A DNA stretch of 64,000 nt from Tropicimonas aquimaris (GTDB lineage Bacteria > Pseudomonadota > Alphaproteobacteria > Rhodobacterales > Rhodobacteraceae): the NCBI RefSeq assembly GCF_042676185.1, contig NZ_JBHTJT010000002.1, positions 124,001 to 188,000 of the forward strand. Reading direction: 5' to 3'. Each line of letters begins with the position of its first letter. Within the stretch, counting starts at the first letter, position 1. The notes under the pieces are model-generated. The model was not told where the DNA came from. It saw only the letters and a list, made by a program, of their open reading frames with translations, and ran no database searches. The translations under genes and the position numbers were made by a program. This document shows, piece by piece, positions 25,448-33,603 of this stretch.

Positions 25448-26092
25448 TCAGGCGATGGCCGCCAGTTCGATCGGCTTCGGTTCGGGACGATTGAAGGACC
25501 GGTTAAACCAGCGCAGGGAGGTGTCCCTGTCGATGCGGAGCCGTCCAAGCGTCGGTGCCCAGGCATCGGGCTTCATTTCCCAGAGGCCGACGCCGATCCG
25601 GTCCTTACCCTCGCCCGCGCTGCCAATCACGTCGGGATCGACGTGATACAGGCGGTAGATACGCTCCATACGCGGATCGAAGACGCCACAGAAATGCTCC
25701 AGCTTGAAATTGTCCATCAGTTCCCCGCCACCAAGCACGAGGGCAGCCGCCGCCCGACGGTCCGCACGGGGCGAGATGCAGAAGCGGGTGCATTCCCAGA
25801 TCAGCGGCGATTCGATCTTCACGCCGTCCATCAGGTGCGAGAAGTGCTCGTTGATCATCGTTCGCCCGACGGTCGGCAAAAAACGCATCGACCCGCCATG
25901 GGTACCGTCTTCCAGTTCCCATATCACATAAAGAGGGTTGAGAACGTCATATTGATCGCGCTCTTCCCCGTCTTCGTTAACGTTTACTTCCAATCCAAGC
26001 CGGCGGCTGAATTGCTCGGCGCGGTCCTGGAACATTGTGTCGCGGAGGGTGGGGAAGTGATTCAGTGCATTTCCGTAGATGTAACGCAGCAT
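25448..26092 (-). CDS. Acyl-homoserine-lactone synthase (LuxI family)
   Basis: A 214-residue LuxI-type synthase, making acyl-homoserine lactones from SAM and acyl-ACP. Expected residues R24, F28, D46, D49, R70, F84, E100 and R103 are present (for example ERDQYD, MRFLPT, IWECTRF). Position 34, usually Trp, is Leu in RRLGLEV. It lies 117 bases downstream of a luxR gene in the same direction, the usual pair. The C-terminal RWFNRSFN and EPKPIELAAIA tail is typical of Rhodobacterales synthases. Confidence 0.95.
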   Translation of the reverse strand: MLRYIYGNALNHFPTLRDTMFQDRAEQFSRRLGLEVNVNEDGEERDQYDVLNPLYVIWELEDGTHGGSMRFLPTVGRTMINEHFSHLMDGVKIESPLIWECTRFCISPRADRRAAAALVLGGGELMDNFKLEHFCGVFDPRMERIYRLYHVDPDVIGSAGEGKDRIGVGLWEMKPDAWAPTLGRLRIDRDTSLRWFNRSFNRPEPKPIELAAIA

Positions 26093-26176
26093 GACGAGAG
26101 GCTCCTTTCCGTCTGATAGGGAAAGGATTGTCGAAAGATAGTTAACAGACCCCTACACCGGACCGGGTTGTAGCTA

Positions 26177-26188
26177 CCTGAGTTCAGG
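26177..26188. promoter_or_regulatory. Possible lux-box-like inverted repeat upstream of luxI
   Basis: CCTGAGTTCAGG is an inverted repeat (five-base arms, two-base centre) about 85 bases before the luxI start, between luxR and luxI. Its CCTGA/TCAGG arms resemble the ends of LuxR-type sites, but it is shorter than the usual 18–20 bases. A tentative call. Confidence 0.3.
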
Positions 26189-26209
26189 AATTCGGCAAAA
26201 TAATGGCGA

Positions 26210-26923
26210 TCAAACGACGATCAGGCCCCGGCTGAGGGCCCGTGCGACCGCGTGGGTGGTGTTGAGTGCCCCAAGTTTGTGCCGTGCAGCCTCGATATAC
26301 ACGCGGAGCGTGTGCTCGGAGATTTCCATCTCCTGCGCTGCCTGAGCACGACTCAGTCCCTTGGCAAGATAGGTCATCGCCGCGAGCTCCCGGGGAGAGA
26401 GGCTGGGCGAAGGCGCCGAATCGCCCCCCTGCTCGAACTCGAGCGCCTTCTTGTTGAATTCGTGGGCGATGATGATCAGGTCTCTCATGTTGAGATCGAC
26501 GAACGCCGCCCAGGCGTCGTCGTCGCAGCTATGAGAGGCCGTGAACAGGGCGAACTGCCCCGCGGGCCCGCGGATGGGAATGCTCAGACCTTGGTTACCC
26601 AACCCGTAGTCGATCGCTTCGCGCAGAAAGGATCGCGCAGCGCGGCTCGACCAGTCCAGCTCTTTCCAGTCGACCGGATTGAAGCGCTGAAGGCAGCCTA
26701 GAATCACCGGGTCCATGCGGAGATAATCCTTCTCCACATAGCGATCGACCCAGACCTGGCTATAAGTTCCCGCGCCAAACCGCTCACCGGCCGAGTTGAC
26801 CCAGTGATAGACGATATGGGCGATCTGATAATGGGTGCGCAGTTGTTCTGTCGCAGCCTGAAGGTGACTCACGTCGGCAGCTTCCTGAAGGAATTCACAC
26901 AGAGCTTCGAGCTTCTCCTCCAT
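26210..26923 (-). CDS. LuxR-family quorum-sensing regulator
   Basis: A 237-residue regulator. Residues ~20–165 form an autoinducer-binding domain (IVYHWVNSAGERFGAGTY, WVDRYVEKDYLRMDPVI, FNPVDWKELDWSSRAARSFLREA, GLGNQGLSIPIRGP). Residues ~175–237 form a GerE helix-turn-helix (LSPRELAAMTYLAKGLSRAQAAQEM then HTLRVYIEAARHKL). The YxxxxxxxDP and WxxL motifs of acyl-HSL sensors are recognisable. It is upstream of luxI, and its first 29 bases overlap the end of a 70-codon gene. Confidence 0.93.
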   Translation of the reverse strand: MEEKLEALCEFLQEAADVSHLQAATEQLRTHYQIAHIVYHWVNSAGERFGAGTYSQVWVDRYVEKDYLRMDPVILGCLQRFNPVDWKELDWSSRAARSFLREAIDYGLGNQGLSIPIRGPAGQFALFTASHSCDDDAWAAFVDLNMRDLIIIAHEFNKKALEFEQGGDSAPSPSLSPRELAAMTYLAKGLSRAQAAQEMEISEHTLRVYIEAARHKLGALNTTHAVARALSRGLIVV

Positions 26924-27107
26924 CTTCGACCGACTTCAACTCCTTCGGTTGCCGAGTCGCCGGCCTGCAGGCGGACGATGCAAATCTCAACTCGGCTTCA
27001 GCAACACGCTCTGCCTCGTCCAGTTGCGCGGCCAGCGCCTTCAGGTCGTGAGCGCGGGCGTAGGTCCCCAGGTCGGCAAGTACATCCAGTATCCAGGAAT
27101 GTGTCAT
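26895..27107 (-). CDS. Small protein overlapping luxR
   Basis: A 70-residue gene, MTHSWILDVLADLGTYARAHDLKALAAQLDEAERVAEAEL, then a variable tail. The N-terminal ~45 residues form two amphipathic helices. Small genes of this kind (MTHSW.LDVL.DL) are, from memory, found beside luxR and ccr in other Roseobacters. A GGAGGGG site precedes the ATG at 27107; an earlier in-frame ATG (27182) is less likely. The 29-base overlap with luxR suggests translational coupling. Function unknown; a partner or modulator of LuxR is only a hypothesis. Confidence 0.65.
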   Translation of the reverse strand: MTHSWILDVLADLGTYARAHDLKALAAQLDEAERVAEAELRFASSACRPATRQPKELKSVEDGGEARSSV

Positions 27108-27451
27108 ATCAGAACCCCTCCCGGGGGCATCAGCAAAATGTCCGAACAACCCTAGCACGAGTGCAGCTGTTGCATAATTCACGGCTTTGGCCTCCCCATA
27201 TCTGGCGAGGCCGAGCGCGCTAAACGCTTTGTTTCATTAATTTCCTTACATTCTACCAACATGAGTGACCTTGGGGAGCCACTGGCCATGCAGCTGGGCG
27301 TTACCGGCCATGCGTTCGCTCGCAGAAGTTGTCAGCTTCGCGACAGGAAGGAGACTTCGCGCAGTTTTCGGAAGGATCCCGGGACAATTCGACGCGCCAG
27401 CGCACCGTGCGACGTCGCGGTTTCGGGACGATGATCGGCGCTTCCGCAGCA
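27108..27451. other. Non-coding stretch between ccr terminator and the luxR operon
   Basis: About 340 bases with no supported gene; short openings on both strands are not family-like. The AT-richer segment around 27215–27260 may hold the promoter for the leftward small-gene/luxR transcript, but no confident -35/-10 pair was assigned. Confidence 0.45.
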
Positions 27452-27490
27452 AATCAAAACTCCCGCCGGCCTAGACGGGCTGACGGGAGT
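27452..27490 (-). terminator. Intrinsic terminator after ccr
   Basis: On the minus strand, 27490–27484 and 27466–27460 pair as a seven-base stem with an inner GCC/GGC pair, followed by TTTTGATTT. It begins 22 bases after the ccr stop, separating ccr from the luxR operon. Confidence 0.75.
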
Positions 27491-27511
27491 CCTCGCAATC
27501 TTCTTCAGGAT

Positions 27512-28795
27512 CTAGCGGCGCGCAGCCAGAGCGTCCTCGAAGGTCCGAAGCCCGGTTCGGGGGGCTTGCACCAGAACGGCCATGTTCCCCGGCTTGTGCT
27601 CGTTGCGATACATCTTGATGTGCGCCTGCGGGATCTCGTCCCACGGGAACACTTCCGACATGCAGGGGTCGATACGGCGTTCAACCATCAGGCGGTTTGC
27701 TGCTGCAGCCTGCTTGAGATGCGCGAAATGCGAGCCCTGCAGGCGCTTCTGATGCATCCACATGTAACGGACGTCAAAGGTACAGTTGAAGCCTGTGGTG
27801 CCGGCACAGATCACGACCATGCCGCCCTTCTTGCAAACGAAGGTCGAGACGGGGAAGGTTGCCTCTCCGGGATGTTCGAACACCATGTCGACGTTGACGC
27901 CCTTGCCGGTAATTTCCCAGATCGCCTTGCCGAACTTCCGGACCTCCTTGAACCAGGCAGCGTATTCCGGCGTGTTCACCTTCGGCAGTTGCCCCCAGCA
28001 GTCGAATTCCTTGCGGTTGATCACGCCCTTGGCGCCGAGCCCCATCACGAATTCGCGCTTGTCCTCTCCGGAAATGACTCCGATCGCGTTGCCGCCTGCT
28101 GCATTGATCAGCTGTATGGCAAAGGACCCAAGGCCACCCGAGGCGCCCCAGACAAGGACATTCTGGCCGGGCTTGAGTTCGTGCGGATGGTGGCCGAACA
28201 GCATCCGGTAGGCGGTGGCCAGCGTCAGCGTGTAGCAGGCGCTCTCCTCCCAGGTCAGGTGCTGCGGCCGCGGCAGCAATTGCTGCGCCTGCACGTTGGT
28301 GAACTGCGCAAAGGAGCCGTCCGGCGTCTCGTAGCCCCAGATCCGCTGGCTGGGCGAATACATCGGATCGCCGCCATTGCACTCCTCGTCATCGCCGTCG
28401 TCCTGGTTGCAGTGGATGACGACTTCGTCCCCAACCTTCCAGTTCCTCACCTTGTCGCCGACAGCCCAGACGATACCCGAGGCATCGGAGCCGGCGATAT
28501 GATACGGTGCGCCATGCCCGTCGAAGGGACTGATCGGCACGCCCAGGCCTGCCCAGATGCCATTGTAGTTGACCCCGGCCGCCATCACGAGAACGAGGAC
28601 TTCGTGGCTGTCGAGCGTGGGTGTGTCGACGACTTCCACCTGGAACGACTTGTCGGGTTCACCATGGCGTTCGCGCCGGATCGCCCAAGCGTACATCTTT
28701 GGCGGCACGTAGCCCATCGGAGGCATTTCGCCGATCTCGTAGAGCTCCTTCTCAGGGGCGTCGTAGGTTGCGTGGGTCATATCATCCAGGGCCAT
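27512..28795 (-). CDS. ccr: Crotonyl-CoA carboxylase/reductase
   Basis: A 427-residue enzyme of the medium-chain dehydrogenase/reductase fold. It carries out NADPH-dependent reductive carboxylation of crotonyl-CoA to ethylmalonyl-CoA, the key step of the ethylmalonyl-CoA pathway. The N-terminus has KELYEIGEMPPMGYVPPKMYAWAIRRERHG. GSDASGIVWAVGDKV and WGASGGLGSFAIQLI (NADPH motif) follow, and the C-terminal HFAHLKQAAAANRLMVERRIDPCMSEVF is typical. AAGGAGG precedes the ATG. It is divergent from ecm. Confidence 0.97.
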   Translation of the reverse strand: MALDDMTHATYDAPEKELYEIGEMPPMGYVPPKMYAWAIRRERHGEPDKSFQVEVVDTPTLDSHEVLVLVMAAGVNYNGIWAGLGVPISPFDGHGAPYHIAGSDASGIVWAVGDKVRNWKVGDEVVIHCNQDDGDDEECNGGDPMYSPSQRIWGYETPDGSFAQFTNVQAQQLLPRPQHLTWEESACYTLTLATAYRMLFGHHPHELKPGQNVLVWGASGGLGSFAIQLINAAGGNAIGVISGEDKREFVMGLGAKGVINRKEFDCWGQLPKVNTPEYAAWFKEVRKFGKAIWEITGKGVNVDMVFEHPGEATFPVSTFVCKKGGMVVICAGTTGFNCTFDVRYMWMHQKRLQGSHFAHLKQAAAANRLMVERRIDPCMSEVFPWDEIPQAHIKMYRNEHKPGNMAVLVQAPRTGLRTFEDALAARR

Positions 28796-29090
28796 CCAAG
28801 CCTCCTTGATCCGAGTTGCCGCATTGCAGAATCGCAGCGGATTGAAAGCGTTGATACGAACACGCTAGCAACATTGCAATCCTATATTGCTTCATTTTGA
28901 AATTTTATGTCTCATGGATTGGCAACCTTCGTCCGGTCATTAGCTTTTCAACGGGATTCGTTCACGCTGCGCATGCATTGCTCCCAAGCGTCGCGCGCCG
29001 CGCCGCAGCGAATTGACAGGGGCACATTGTTTCGCATATCACCGCCTGAACGGAATTTTGTTGCCCACCAATGAGTCGCGAGGCCCTCCG
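28796..29090. promoter_or_regulatory. Shared promoter region of ccr and ecm
   Basis: A 295-base divergent intergenic region. AT-rich sequence at ~28850–28915 includes TTGCAA at 28874–28879 and a further TTGC at 28887–28890, faintly like the TTGCAA-type repeats bound by RamB/ScfR-family acyl-CoA regulators. No regulator gene is next to it; the match is weak. Confidence 0.35.
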
Positions 29091-31058
29091 ATGTCCGAGA
29101 CGAAGAAAGATCGCCCCTGGCTGTTCCGCACCTACGCCGGGCATTCCACCGCAAGCGCCTCCAACGCGCTCTACCGGACAAACCTCGCCAAGGGGCAGAC
29201 CGGCCTTTCGGTGGCCTTCGACCTGCCGACCCAGACCGGATACGACAGCGACCACCAGCTCGCGCGCGGCGAGGTTGGCAAAGTCGGCGTGCCGATCTCC
29301 CACCTCGGAGACATGCGAACCCTGTTCGACCAGATCCCACTGGAACAAATGAACACTTCGATGACGATCAACGCGACCGCGCCTTGGCTCCTCGCTCTCT
29401 ATGTCGCCGTGGCCGAGGAACAGGGCGCTGAGATCGCCAAGCTCCAGGGAACGGTGCAAAACGACATCATCAAGGAATACCTGTCGCGCGGCACTTACAT
29501 CTGCCCGCCGAAACCATCGCTGAAACTGATCACCGATGTCGCGGAATATTGCTATCGGGAGATCCCCAAGTGGAACCCGATGAACGTCTGCTCCTACCAC
29601 CTGCAGGAAGCCGGGGCGACGCCCGAGCAGGAACTGGCCTTCGCACTTGCCACGGCGCAGGCGGTGCTCGACGGGCTGAAGGACAAGGTGGCGGAGGACG
29701 ACTTCCCGAAACTGGTCGGGCGCATTTCCTTCTTCGTCAACGCCGGCATCCGCTTCGTCACCGAGATGTGCAAGATGCGCGCCTTCGTCGACCTGTGGGA
29801 CGAGATCTGCCGCGACCGCTACGACGTCGAGGACCCGAAATACCGCCGCTTCCGCTATGGCGTTCAGGTCAACTCCCTGGGCCTGACCGAACAGCAGCCT
29901 GAGAACAATGTCTATCGCATCCTGATCGAGATGCTTGCGGTGACTTTGTCAAAAAAGGCGCGCGCCCGCGCCGTGCAGCTTCCCGCCTGGAACGAGGCGC
30001 TCGGGCTGCCCCGCCCCTGGGACCAGCAATGGTCGCTCCGAATGCAGCAGATCATGGCCTATGAAACCGACCTGCTGGAATACGACGACCTTTTCGACAA
30101 CAACCCCGCGGTCGAGGCGAAGGTCGCACATCTCAAGGACGGCGCCCGCGCCGAACTTGCCAACCTCGAAAGCATGGGCGGCGCGATCGGCGCAATCGAA
30201 TACATGAAATCGCAGCTGGTGAATTCCAACGCCGACCGGCTGAACCACATCGAGAAGGGCGAGACAGTCGTCGTCGGCGTCAACCGCTGGACCGAAGGCG
30301 AACCGTCGCCGCTGGTGGACGAGGAGGGCGGCATCATGGTCGTCGACCCGGCCATGGAACAAGATCAGATCGATCGGCTGGAAGCCTGGCGGGCCGGGCG
30401 CGATGCCGAGGCCGTTCGCAATGCGTTGAAGGATCTGTCTGCCGCCGCCCGGAATGGCGACAACGTCATGGGCCCGTCTATCGCTGCAGCAAAGGCGGGC
30501 GTCACCACCGGCGAATGGGCCGGTGTCATGCGCGAGGTCTTTGGCCAGTACCGCGGCCCGACCGGGGTGTCCCGCTCGGTCTCAAACAAGACGGAAGGCC
30601 TCGAGGAGATCCGCGCGGCAGTCGATGCCGCCTCCGACCGTCTCGGTCGCCGGCTCAAGTTCCTGATGGGAAAACCGGGGCTCGACGGTCATTCCAATGG
30701 CGCTGAACAGATCGCTTTCCGGGCCCGCGATTGCGGAATGGAGATCGATTACGAGGGGATTCGCCTGACGCCCGACGAAATCGTGTCTGCCGCCAAACGC
30801 GAAGCGCCTCACGTCCTCGGGCTGTCGATCCTGTCAGGCAGCCATGTTCCGCTTATGTCCGATCTTATGCAGAAATTGCAGGAAGCCGGGCTGACCCACA
30901 TTCCCGTGATCGTCGGCGGAATCATTCCCGAGGAGGACGCAAAAAGACTCAGGGCCATGGGCGTTTCGCGGGTCTACACGCCGAAGGACTTCGAACTTAA
31001 CGTGATCATGAAGGATATCGTCACGCTCGCGGCACCTCCGGAAATCGCCGCGCAATAG
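29091..31058 (+). CDS. ecm: Ethylmalonyl-CoA mutase, B12-dependent
   Basis: A 655-residue mutase of the methylmalonyl-CoA mutase family, the right size for Ecm. It converts (2R)-ethylmalonyl-CoA to methylsuccinyl-CoA. The barrel domain has RTYAGHSTASASNALYRTNLAKGQTGLSVAFDLPTQ and NSLGLTEQQPENNVYRI. The C-terminal B12 domain has GKPGLDGHSNGAEQ (His near residue 533), LGLSILSGSH near 576 and VIVGGIIP near 608. It is divergent from ccr, as in R. sphaeroides. ATG 29091 (MSETKKDRPWLF) is chosen because upstream codons look random. Confidence 0.95.
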   Translation: MSETKKDRPWLFRTYAGHSTASASNALYRTNLAKGQTGLSVAFDLPTQTGYDSDHQLARGEVGKVGVPISHLGDMRTLFDQIPLEQMNTSMTINATAPWLLALYVAVAEEQGAEIAKLQGTVQNDIIKEYLSRGTYICPPKPSLKLITDVAEYCYREIPKWNPMNVCSYHLQEAGATPEQELAFALATAQAVLDGLKDKVAEDDFPKLVGRISFFVNAGIRFVTEMCKMRAFVDLWDEICRDRYDVEDPKYRRFRYGVQVNSLGLTEQQPENNVYRILIEMLAVTLSKKARARAVQLPAWNEALGLPRPWDQQWSLRMQQIMAYETDLLEYDDLFDNNPAVEAKVAHLKDGARAELANLESMGGAIGAIEYMKSQLVNSNADRLNHIEKGETVVVGVNRWTEGEPSPLVDEEGGIMVVDPAMEQDQIDRLEAWRAGRDAEAVRNALKDLSAAARNGDNVMGPSIAAAKAGVTTGEWAGVMREVFGQYRGPTGVSRSVSNKTEGLEEIRAAVDAASDRLGRRLKFLMGKPGLDGHSNGAEQIAFRARDCGMEIDYEGIRLTPDEIVSAAKREAPHVLGLSILSGSHVPLMSDLMQKLQEAGLTHIPVIVGGIIPEEDAKRLRAMGVSRVYTPKDFELNVIMKDIVTLAAPPEIAAQ

Positions 31059-31097
31059 ACTTTTGGACAGTTGACTGCACATAGGTGTTATCACGAA

Positions 31098-31125
31098 TTG
31101 AAATCTTCCGATTTCGGTGTATTTA
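31098..31125 (+). promoter_or_regulatory. Putative sigma-70-type promoter of the H-NS-like gene
   Basis: TTGAAA at 31098–31103 and TATTTA at 31120–31125 are 16 bases apart in an unusually AT-rich stretch, 28 bases before the start codon. A reasonable but unproven promoter. Confidence 0.4.
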
Positions 31126-31153
31126 ATAAAAAAACTTGAATTGGGAGATACCA

Positions 31154-31489
31154 ATGTCGATCGATCTTTCCAACTTGTCCCGCGCGGAGTTGGAACAGTT
31201 GGCCAAGGACGTGCAGACGGCAATCGCCGATCTCGCCAAACGTGAACGCAAGCTGGCGCTCGAAGCGCTTGAAAAGACGGCAAGCGAACATGGGTTCAAA
31301 CTCGAGGAACTGACCGGCGCTGCCGGGAAGATGCTTGCCGCAGTCGGCGCGAAGGGCAAATCGAAAAACCCGCCGAAATATCGCAACCCCGAAGAACCGT
31401 CCCAGACATGGACCGGGCGGGGCCGTAAACCGGCCTGGATCAAGGACGCCGAAGATGCCGGCGTAGATCTGTCTACATTCGAGATCTGA
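31154..31489 (+). CDS. H-NS-family DNA-binding protein
   Basis: A 111-residue nucleoid-associated protein. Residues 1–45 are an oligomerisation coiled coil (LSNLSRAELEQLAKDVQTAIADLAKRERKLALEAL). The C-terminal part PPKYRNPEEPSQTWTGRGRKPAW carries the GRGRKPxW AT-hook-like motif of H-NS/HvrA proteins, which bind AT-rich DNA. In Rhodobacter the relative HvrA regulates photosynthesis and nitrogen genes. It could silence horizontally acquired DNA such as the element at 60 kb. ATG 31154 follows GGGAGATACCA. Confidence 0.88.
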   Translation: MSIDLSNLSRAELEQLAKDVQTAIADLAKRERKLALEALEKTASEHGFKLEELTGAAGKMLAAVGAKGKSKNPPKYRNPEEPSQTWTGRGRKPAWIKDAEDAGVDLSTFEI

Positions 31490-31514
31490 TCGAACGTTCA
31501 GAAAAACAAGGAAT

Positions 31515-31540
31515 AACGGGTCGCTTCAGGCGGCCCGTTT
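31515..31540 (+). terminator. Terminator hairpin after the H-NS-like gene
   Basis: A stem with arms near 31515–31524 and 31530–31540 (AACGGG paired with CCCGTT, and an inner GC segment), ending in TTT, between the H-NS-like gene and deoD. Confidence 0.55.
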
Positions 31541-31555
31541 CGACTGGAGGCGAGG

Positions 31556-32260
31556 ATGACGATTCACATCGGGGCGAAGCCGGGCGAGATTGCCGAAACG
31601 GTCCTGCTTCCGGGGGATCCCTATCGTGCGAAATGGGCAGCCGAGACATTTCTCGACGATCCGGTTTGCGTAAACCAGGTCCGCGGAATGCTGGGCTTCA
31701 CCGGAACCTGGAAAGGCAACCGGGTTACCATTCACGGTTCCGGCATGGGAATGCCGTCCCTTTCCATCTACGCCAACGAACTGATTCGCAATTACGGCGC
31801 CCAAACCCTGATCCGGATCGGCTCAGCCGGAGCCATGCAGGAGCGAATCAACGTGCGTGATGTCGTTCTGGCGATGACGTCGACGACGCTTTCGACGCCC
31901 TCTTCCGGAATATTCCGCGAACTGAACTTCGCGCCCTGCGCCGACTGGTCCCTGCTGTCGGCGGCCGCCGCAGCCGCAGAAGCCAAGGGCGTGACGACCC
32001 ACGTGGGCGGAATCTACTCCTCCGACTGCTTCTATGACGAACGGCCTGACCTGAACGAACAGATGACCCGGCACGGTGTCCTCGCCGTCGAGATGGAAGC
32101 GGCAGAGCTCTACACGGTCGCCGCGCGCTACAACCGGCGCGCGCTGGCCGTTCTCACGGTCAGCGATCATCTGCTGACCGGCGCAGCCCTGCCGAGCGAG
32201 GATCGCGAGCGCAGCTTCGGCGACATGGTCGAGATCGCGCTACAGGCAGCTTTCGCCTGA
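31556..32260 (+). CDS. deoD: Purine-nucleoside phosphorylase
   Basis: A 234-residue DeoD-type PNP that splits purine nucleosides with phosphate. The N-terminus TIHIGAKPGEIAETVLLPGDPYRAKWAAETFL and the phosphate-site MLGFTGTWKGNRVTIHGSGMGMPSLSIYANEL are diagnostic. IRIGSAGAMQ and VEMEAAELYTVAARYNRRALAVLTVSDH follow. Full length. It precedes tdk by 60 bases in the same direction, a nucleoside-salvage pair. Confidence 0.95.
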   Translation: MTIHIGAKPGEIAETVLLPGDPYRAKWAAETFLDDPVCVNQVRGMLGFTGTWKGNRVTIHGSGMGMPSLSIYANELIRNYGAQTLIRIGSAGAMQERINVRDVVLAMTSTTLSTPSSGIFRELNFAPCADWSLLSAAAAAAEAKGVTTHVGGIYSSDCFYDERPDLNEQMTRHGVLAVEMEAAELYTVAARYNRRALAVLTVSDHLLTGAALPSEDRERSFGDMVEIALQAAFA

Positions 32261-32320
32261 CCCGGCCCCTTCCGCCTGGACCAGCTTGTCCGGGCGGCCA
32301 TCGCGGGGTAATCGCTGCGC

Positions 32321-32935
32321 ATGGCCAAGCTCTACTTCCACTACTCCACGATGAACGCGGGCAAGTCGACGATCCTGCTCCAGGCATCGTACAACTATCG
32401 CGAACGCGGCATGGAAACCTATCTGCTGACCGCCGGGGTGGACACCCGGGCTGGCGTTGGCCGGATCGGGTCTCGCATCGGGATTGACGCCGAGGCGGAT
32501 GTCTTCGGCCCGGAGGACGACCTCTTCGAGACCATATCGCGCCGCCTCGATGCCGGCCCAGTCGCCTGCGTCTTTCTGGACGAGGCGCAGTTCCTGTCCG
32601 AGACGCAGGTGTGGCAGCTGACCCGGGTCGTTGACGATCTGCGTGTGCCAATCATGTGCTACGGCCTGCGGGTGGATTTCATGGGCAAGCTCTTCCCCGG
32701 CTCCGCCGCCCTGCTGGCCCTGGCGGACGAGATGCGCGAAGTCCGCACGATCTGTCATTGCGGGAAGAAGGCGACGATGGTCGCCCGTATGGGGCCAGAC
32801 GGCCGTGCCCTGCGCGATGGCGCCCAGGTGCAGATCGGCGGCAACGAGACCTATGTGTCGCTGTGCCGCCGCCACTGGCGCGAGGCCGTGGGCGGCATCC
32901 CCGTCACTGCACCAGAAACCGCAGACCCTGCGTGA
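32321..32935 (+). CDS. tdk: Thymidine kinase
   Basis: A 204-residue type II thymidine kinase. It has the P-loop HYSTMNAGKST near residues 7–17, the catalytic Glu in FLDEAQFLSETQV, and the Cys-rich zinc lasso (RTICHCGKKATM ... VSLCRRHWRE). It makes dTMP from thymidine. Its 3' end overlaps the convergent GntR gene by 32 bases. Confidence 0.94.
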   Translation: MAKLYFHYSTMNAGKSTILLQASYNYRERGMETYLLTAGVDTRAGVGRIGSRIGIDAEADVFGPEDDLFETISRRLDAGPVACVFLDEAQFLSETQVWQLTRVVDDLRVPIMCYGLRVDFMGKLFPGSAALLALADEMREVRTICHCGKKATMVARMGPDGRALRDGAQVQIGGNETYVSLCRRHWREAVGGIPVTAPETADPA

Positions 32936-33572
32936 CATCCGTGCGCACGGCCAGCCGCAGCGAAGGCTCGTCGCCCGCACGCAGCGCCGCGATGATCAAC
33001 TTGTGGTGGTAGGGCGCTTCCTGCCTATTGAGCTTGTCATAGAACATGCCCATCGTCGGGCCGAGCTGCAGCCAGACCGTCTCCGCCATCGCCAGCATCG
33101 CCGGCGCCTGTGCGCGCAGGTAGAGGGTGCGATGGAATTCCAGATTGGTCCGGATATAGGCCGGCGCCGACCTCAGGACACCGGAATCCTCGATCGAGTT
33201 GTTGATGGTCTGCAAACGCTCGATCAGGGCCATGTGGGCGCGCGGCAGGGCGCGCGATGAAAGCTCCGGCTCCAGCAGCGCCCGCAGCGCCGCCAATTCC
33301 TCGATCCGTTCGTTTGTCAGCTCCGGCGTGGACACCCGTCCGGAGGCGGACAGGGTCAGCGCACCTTCGGCCACCAGCCGTCGCAGCGCCTCCCGAACCG
33401 GGGTCATCGAGACCCCGAATTCCTTCGCGATCCCGCGCAGGGTAAGCGCCTGCCCCGGAAGCATCTCGCCGTGCATGATCCGCGTCCGCATGATCCGATA
33501 CAGCCGATCATGCACAGCCGAGGTCGGCGCGAAGGTGGCTGGGCCGTCTGCGGTGCGGGTGGCGGGAAGCAT
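32904..33572 (-). CDS. GntR-family (FCD domain) transcriptional regulator
   Basis: A 222-residue regulator. Residues ~25–85 form a winged helix (RIMRTRIMHGEMLPGQALTLRGIAKEFGVSMTPVREALRRLVAEGAL). The rest is an FCD ligand domain (RALLEPELSSRALPRA, NLEFHRTLYLRA, HHKLIIAALRAGD). ATG 33572 (MLPATRTADG) is chosen because the longer frame starts with random-looking sequence. It overlaps tdk and stands 31 bases behind the metallopeptidase gene. The target operon and ligand are unknown; the AT-rich half-palindromes near 35,250–35,270 upstream of the dehydrogenase gene are one possible target. Confidence 0.88.
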   Translation of the reverse strand: MLPATRTADGPATFAPTSAVHDRLYRIMRTRIMHGEMLPGQALTLRGIAKEFGVSMTPVREALRRLVAEGALTLSASGRVSTPELTNERIEELAALRALLEPELSSRALPRAHMALIERLQTINNSIEDSGVLRSAPAYIRTNLEFHRTLYLRAQAPAMLAMAETVWLQLGPTMGMFYDKLNRQEAPYHHKLIIAALRAGDEPSLRLAVRTDVTQGLRFLVQ

Positions 33573-33603
33573 CTTCAAATGTGAGCACGCGGTTGAAGGG
33601 CGG

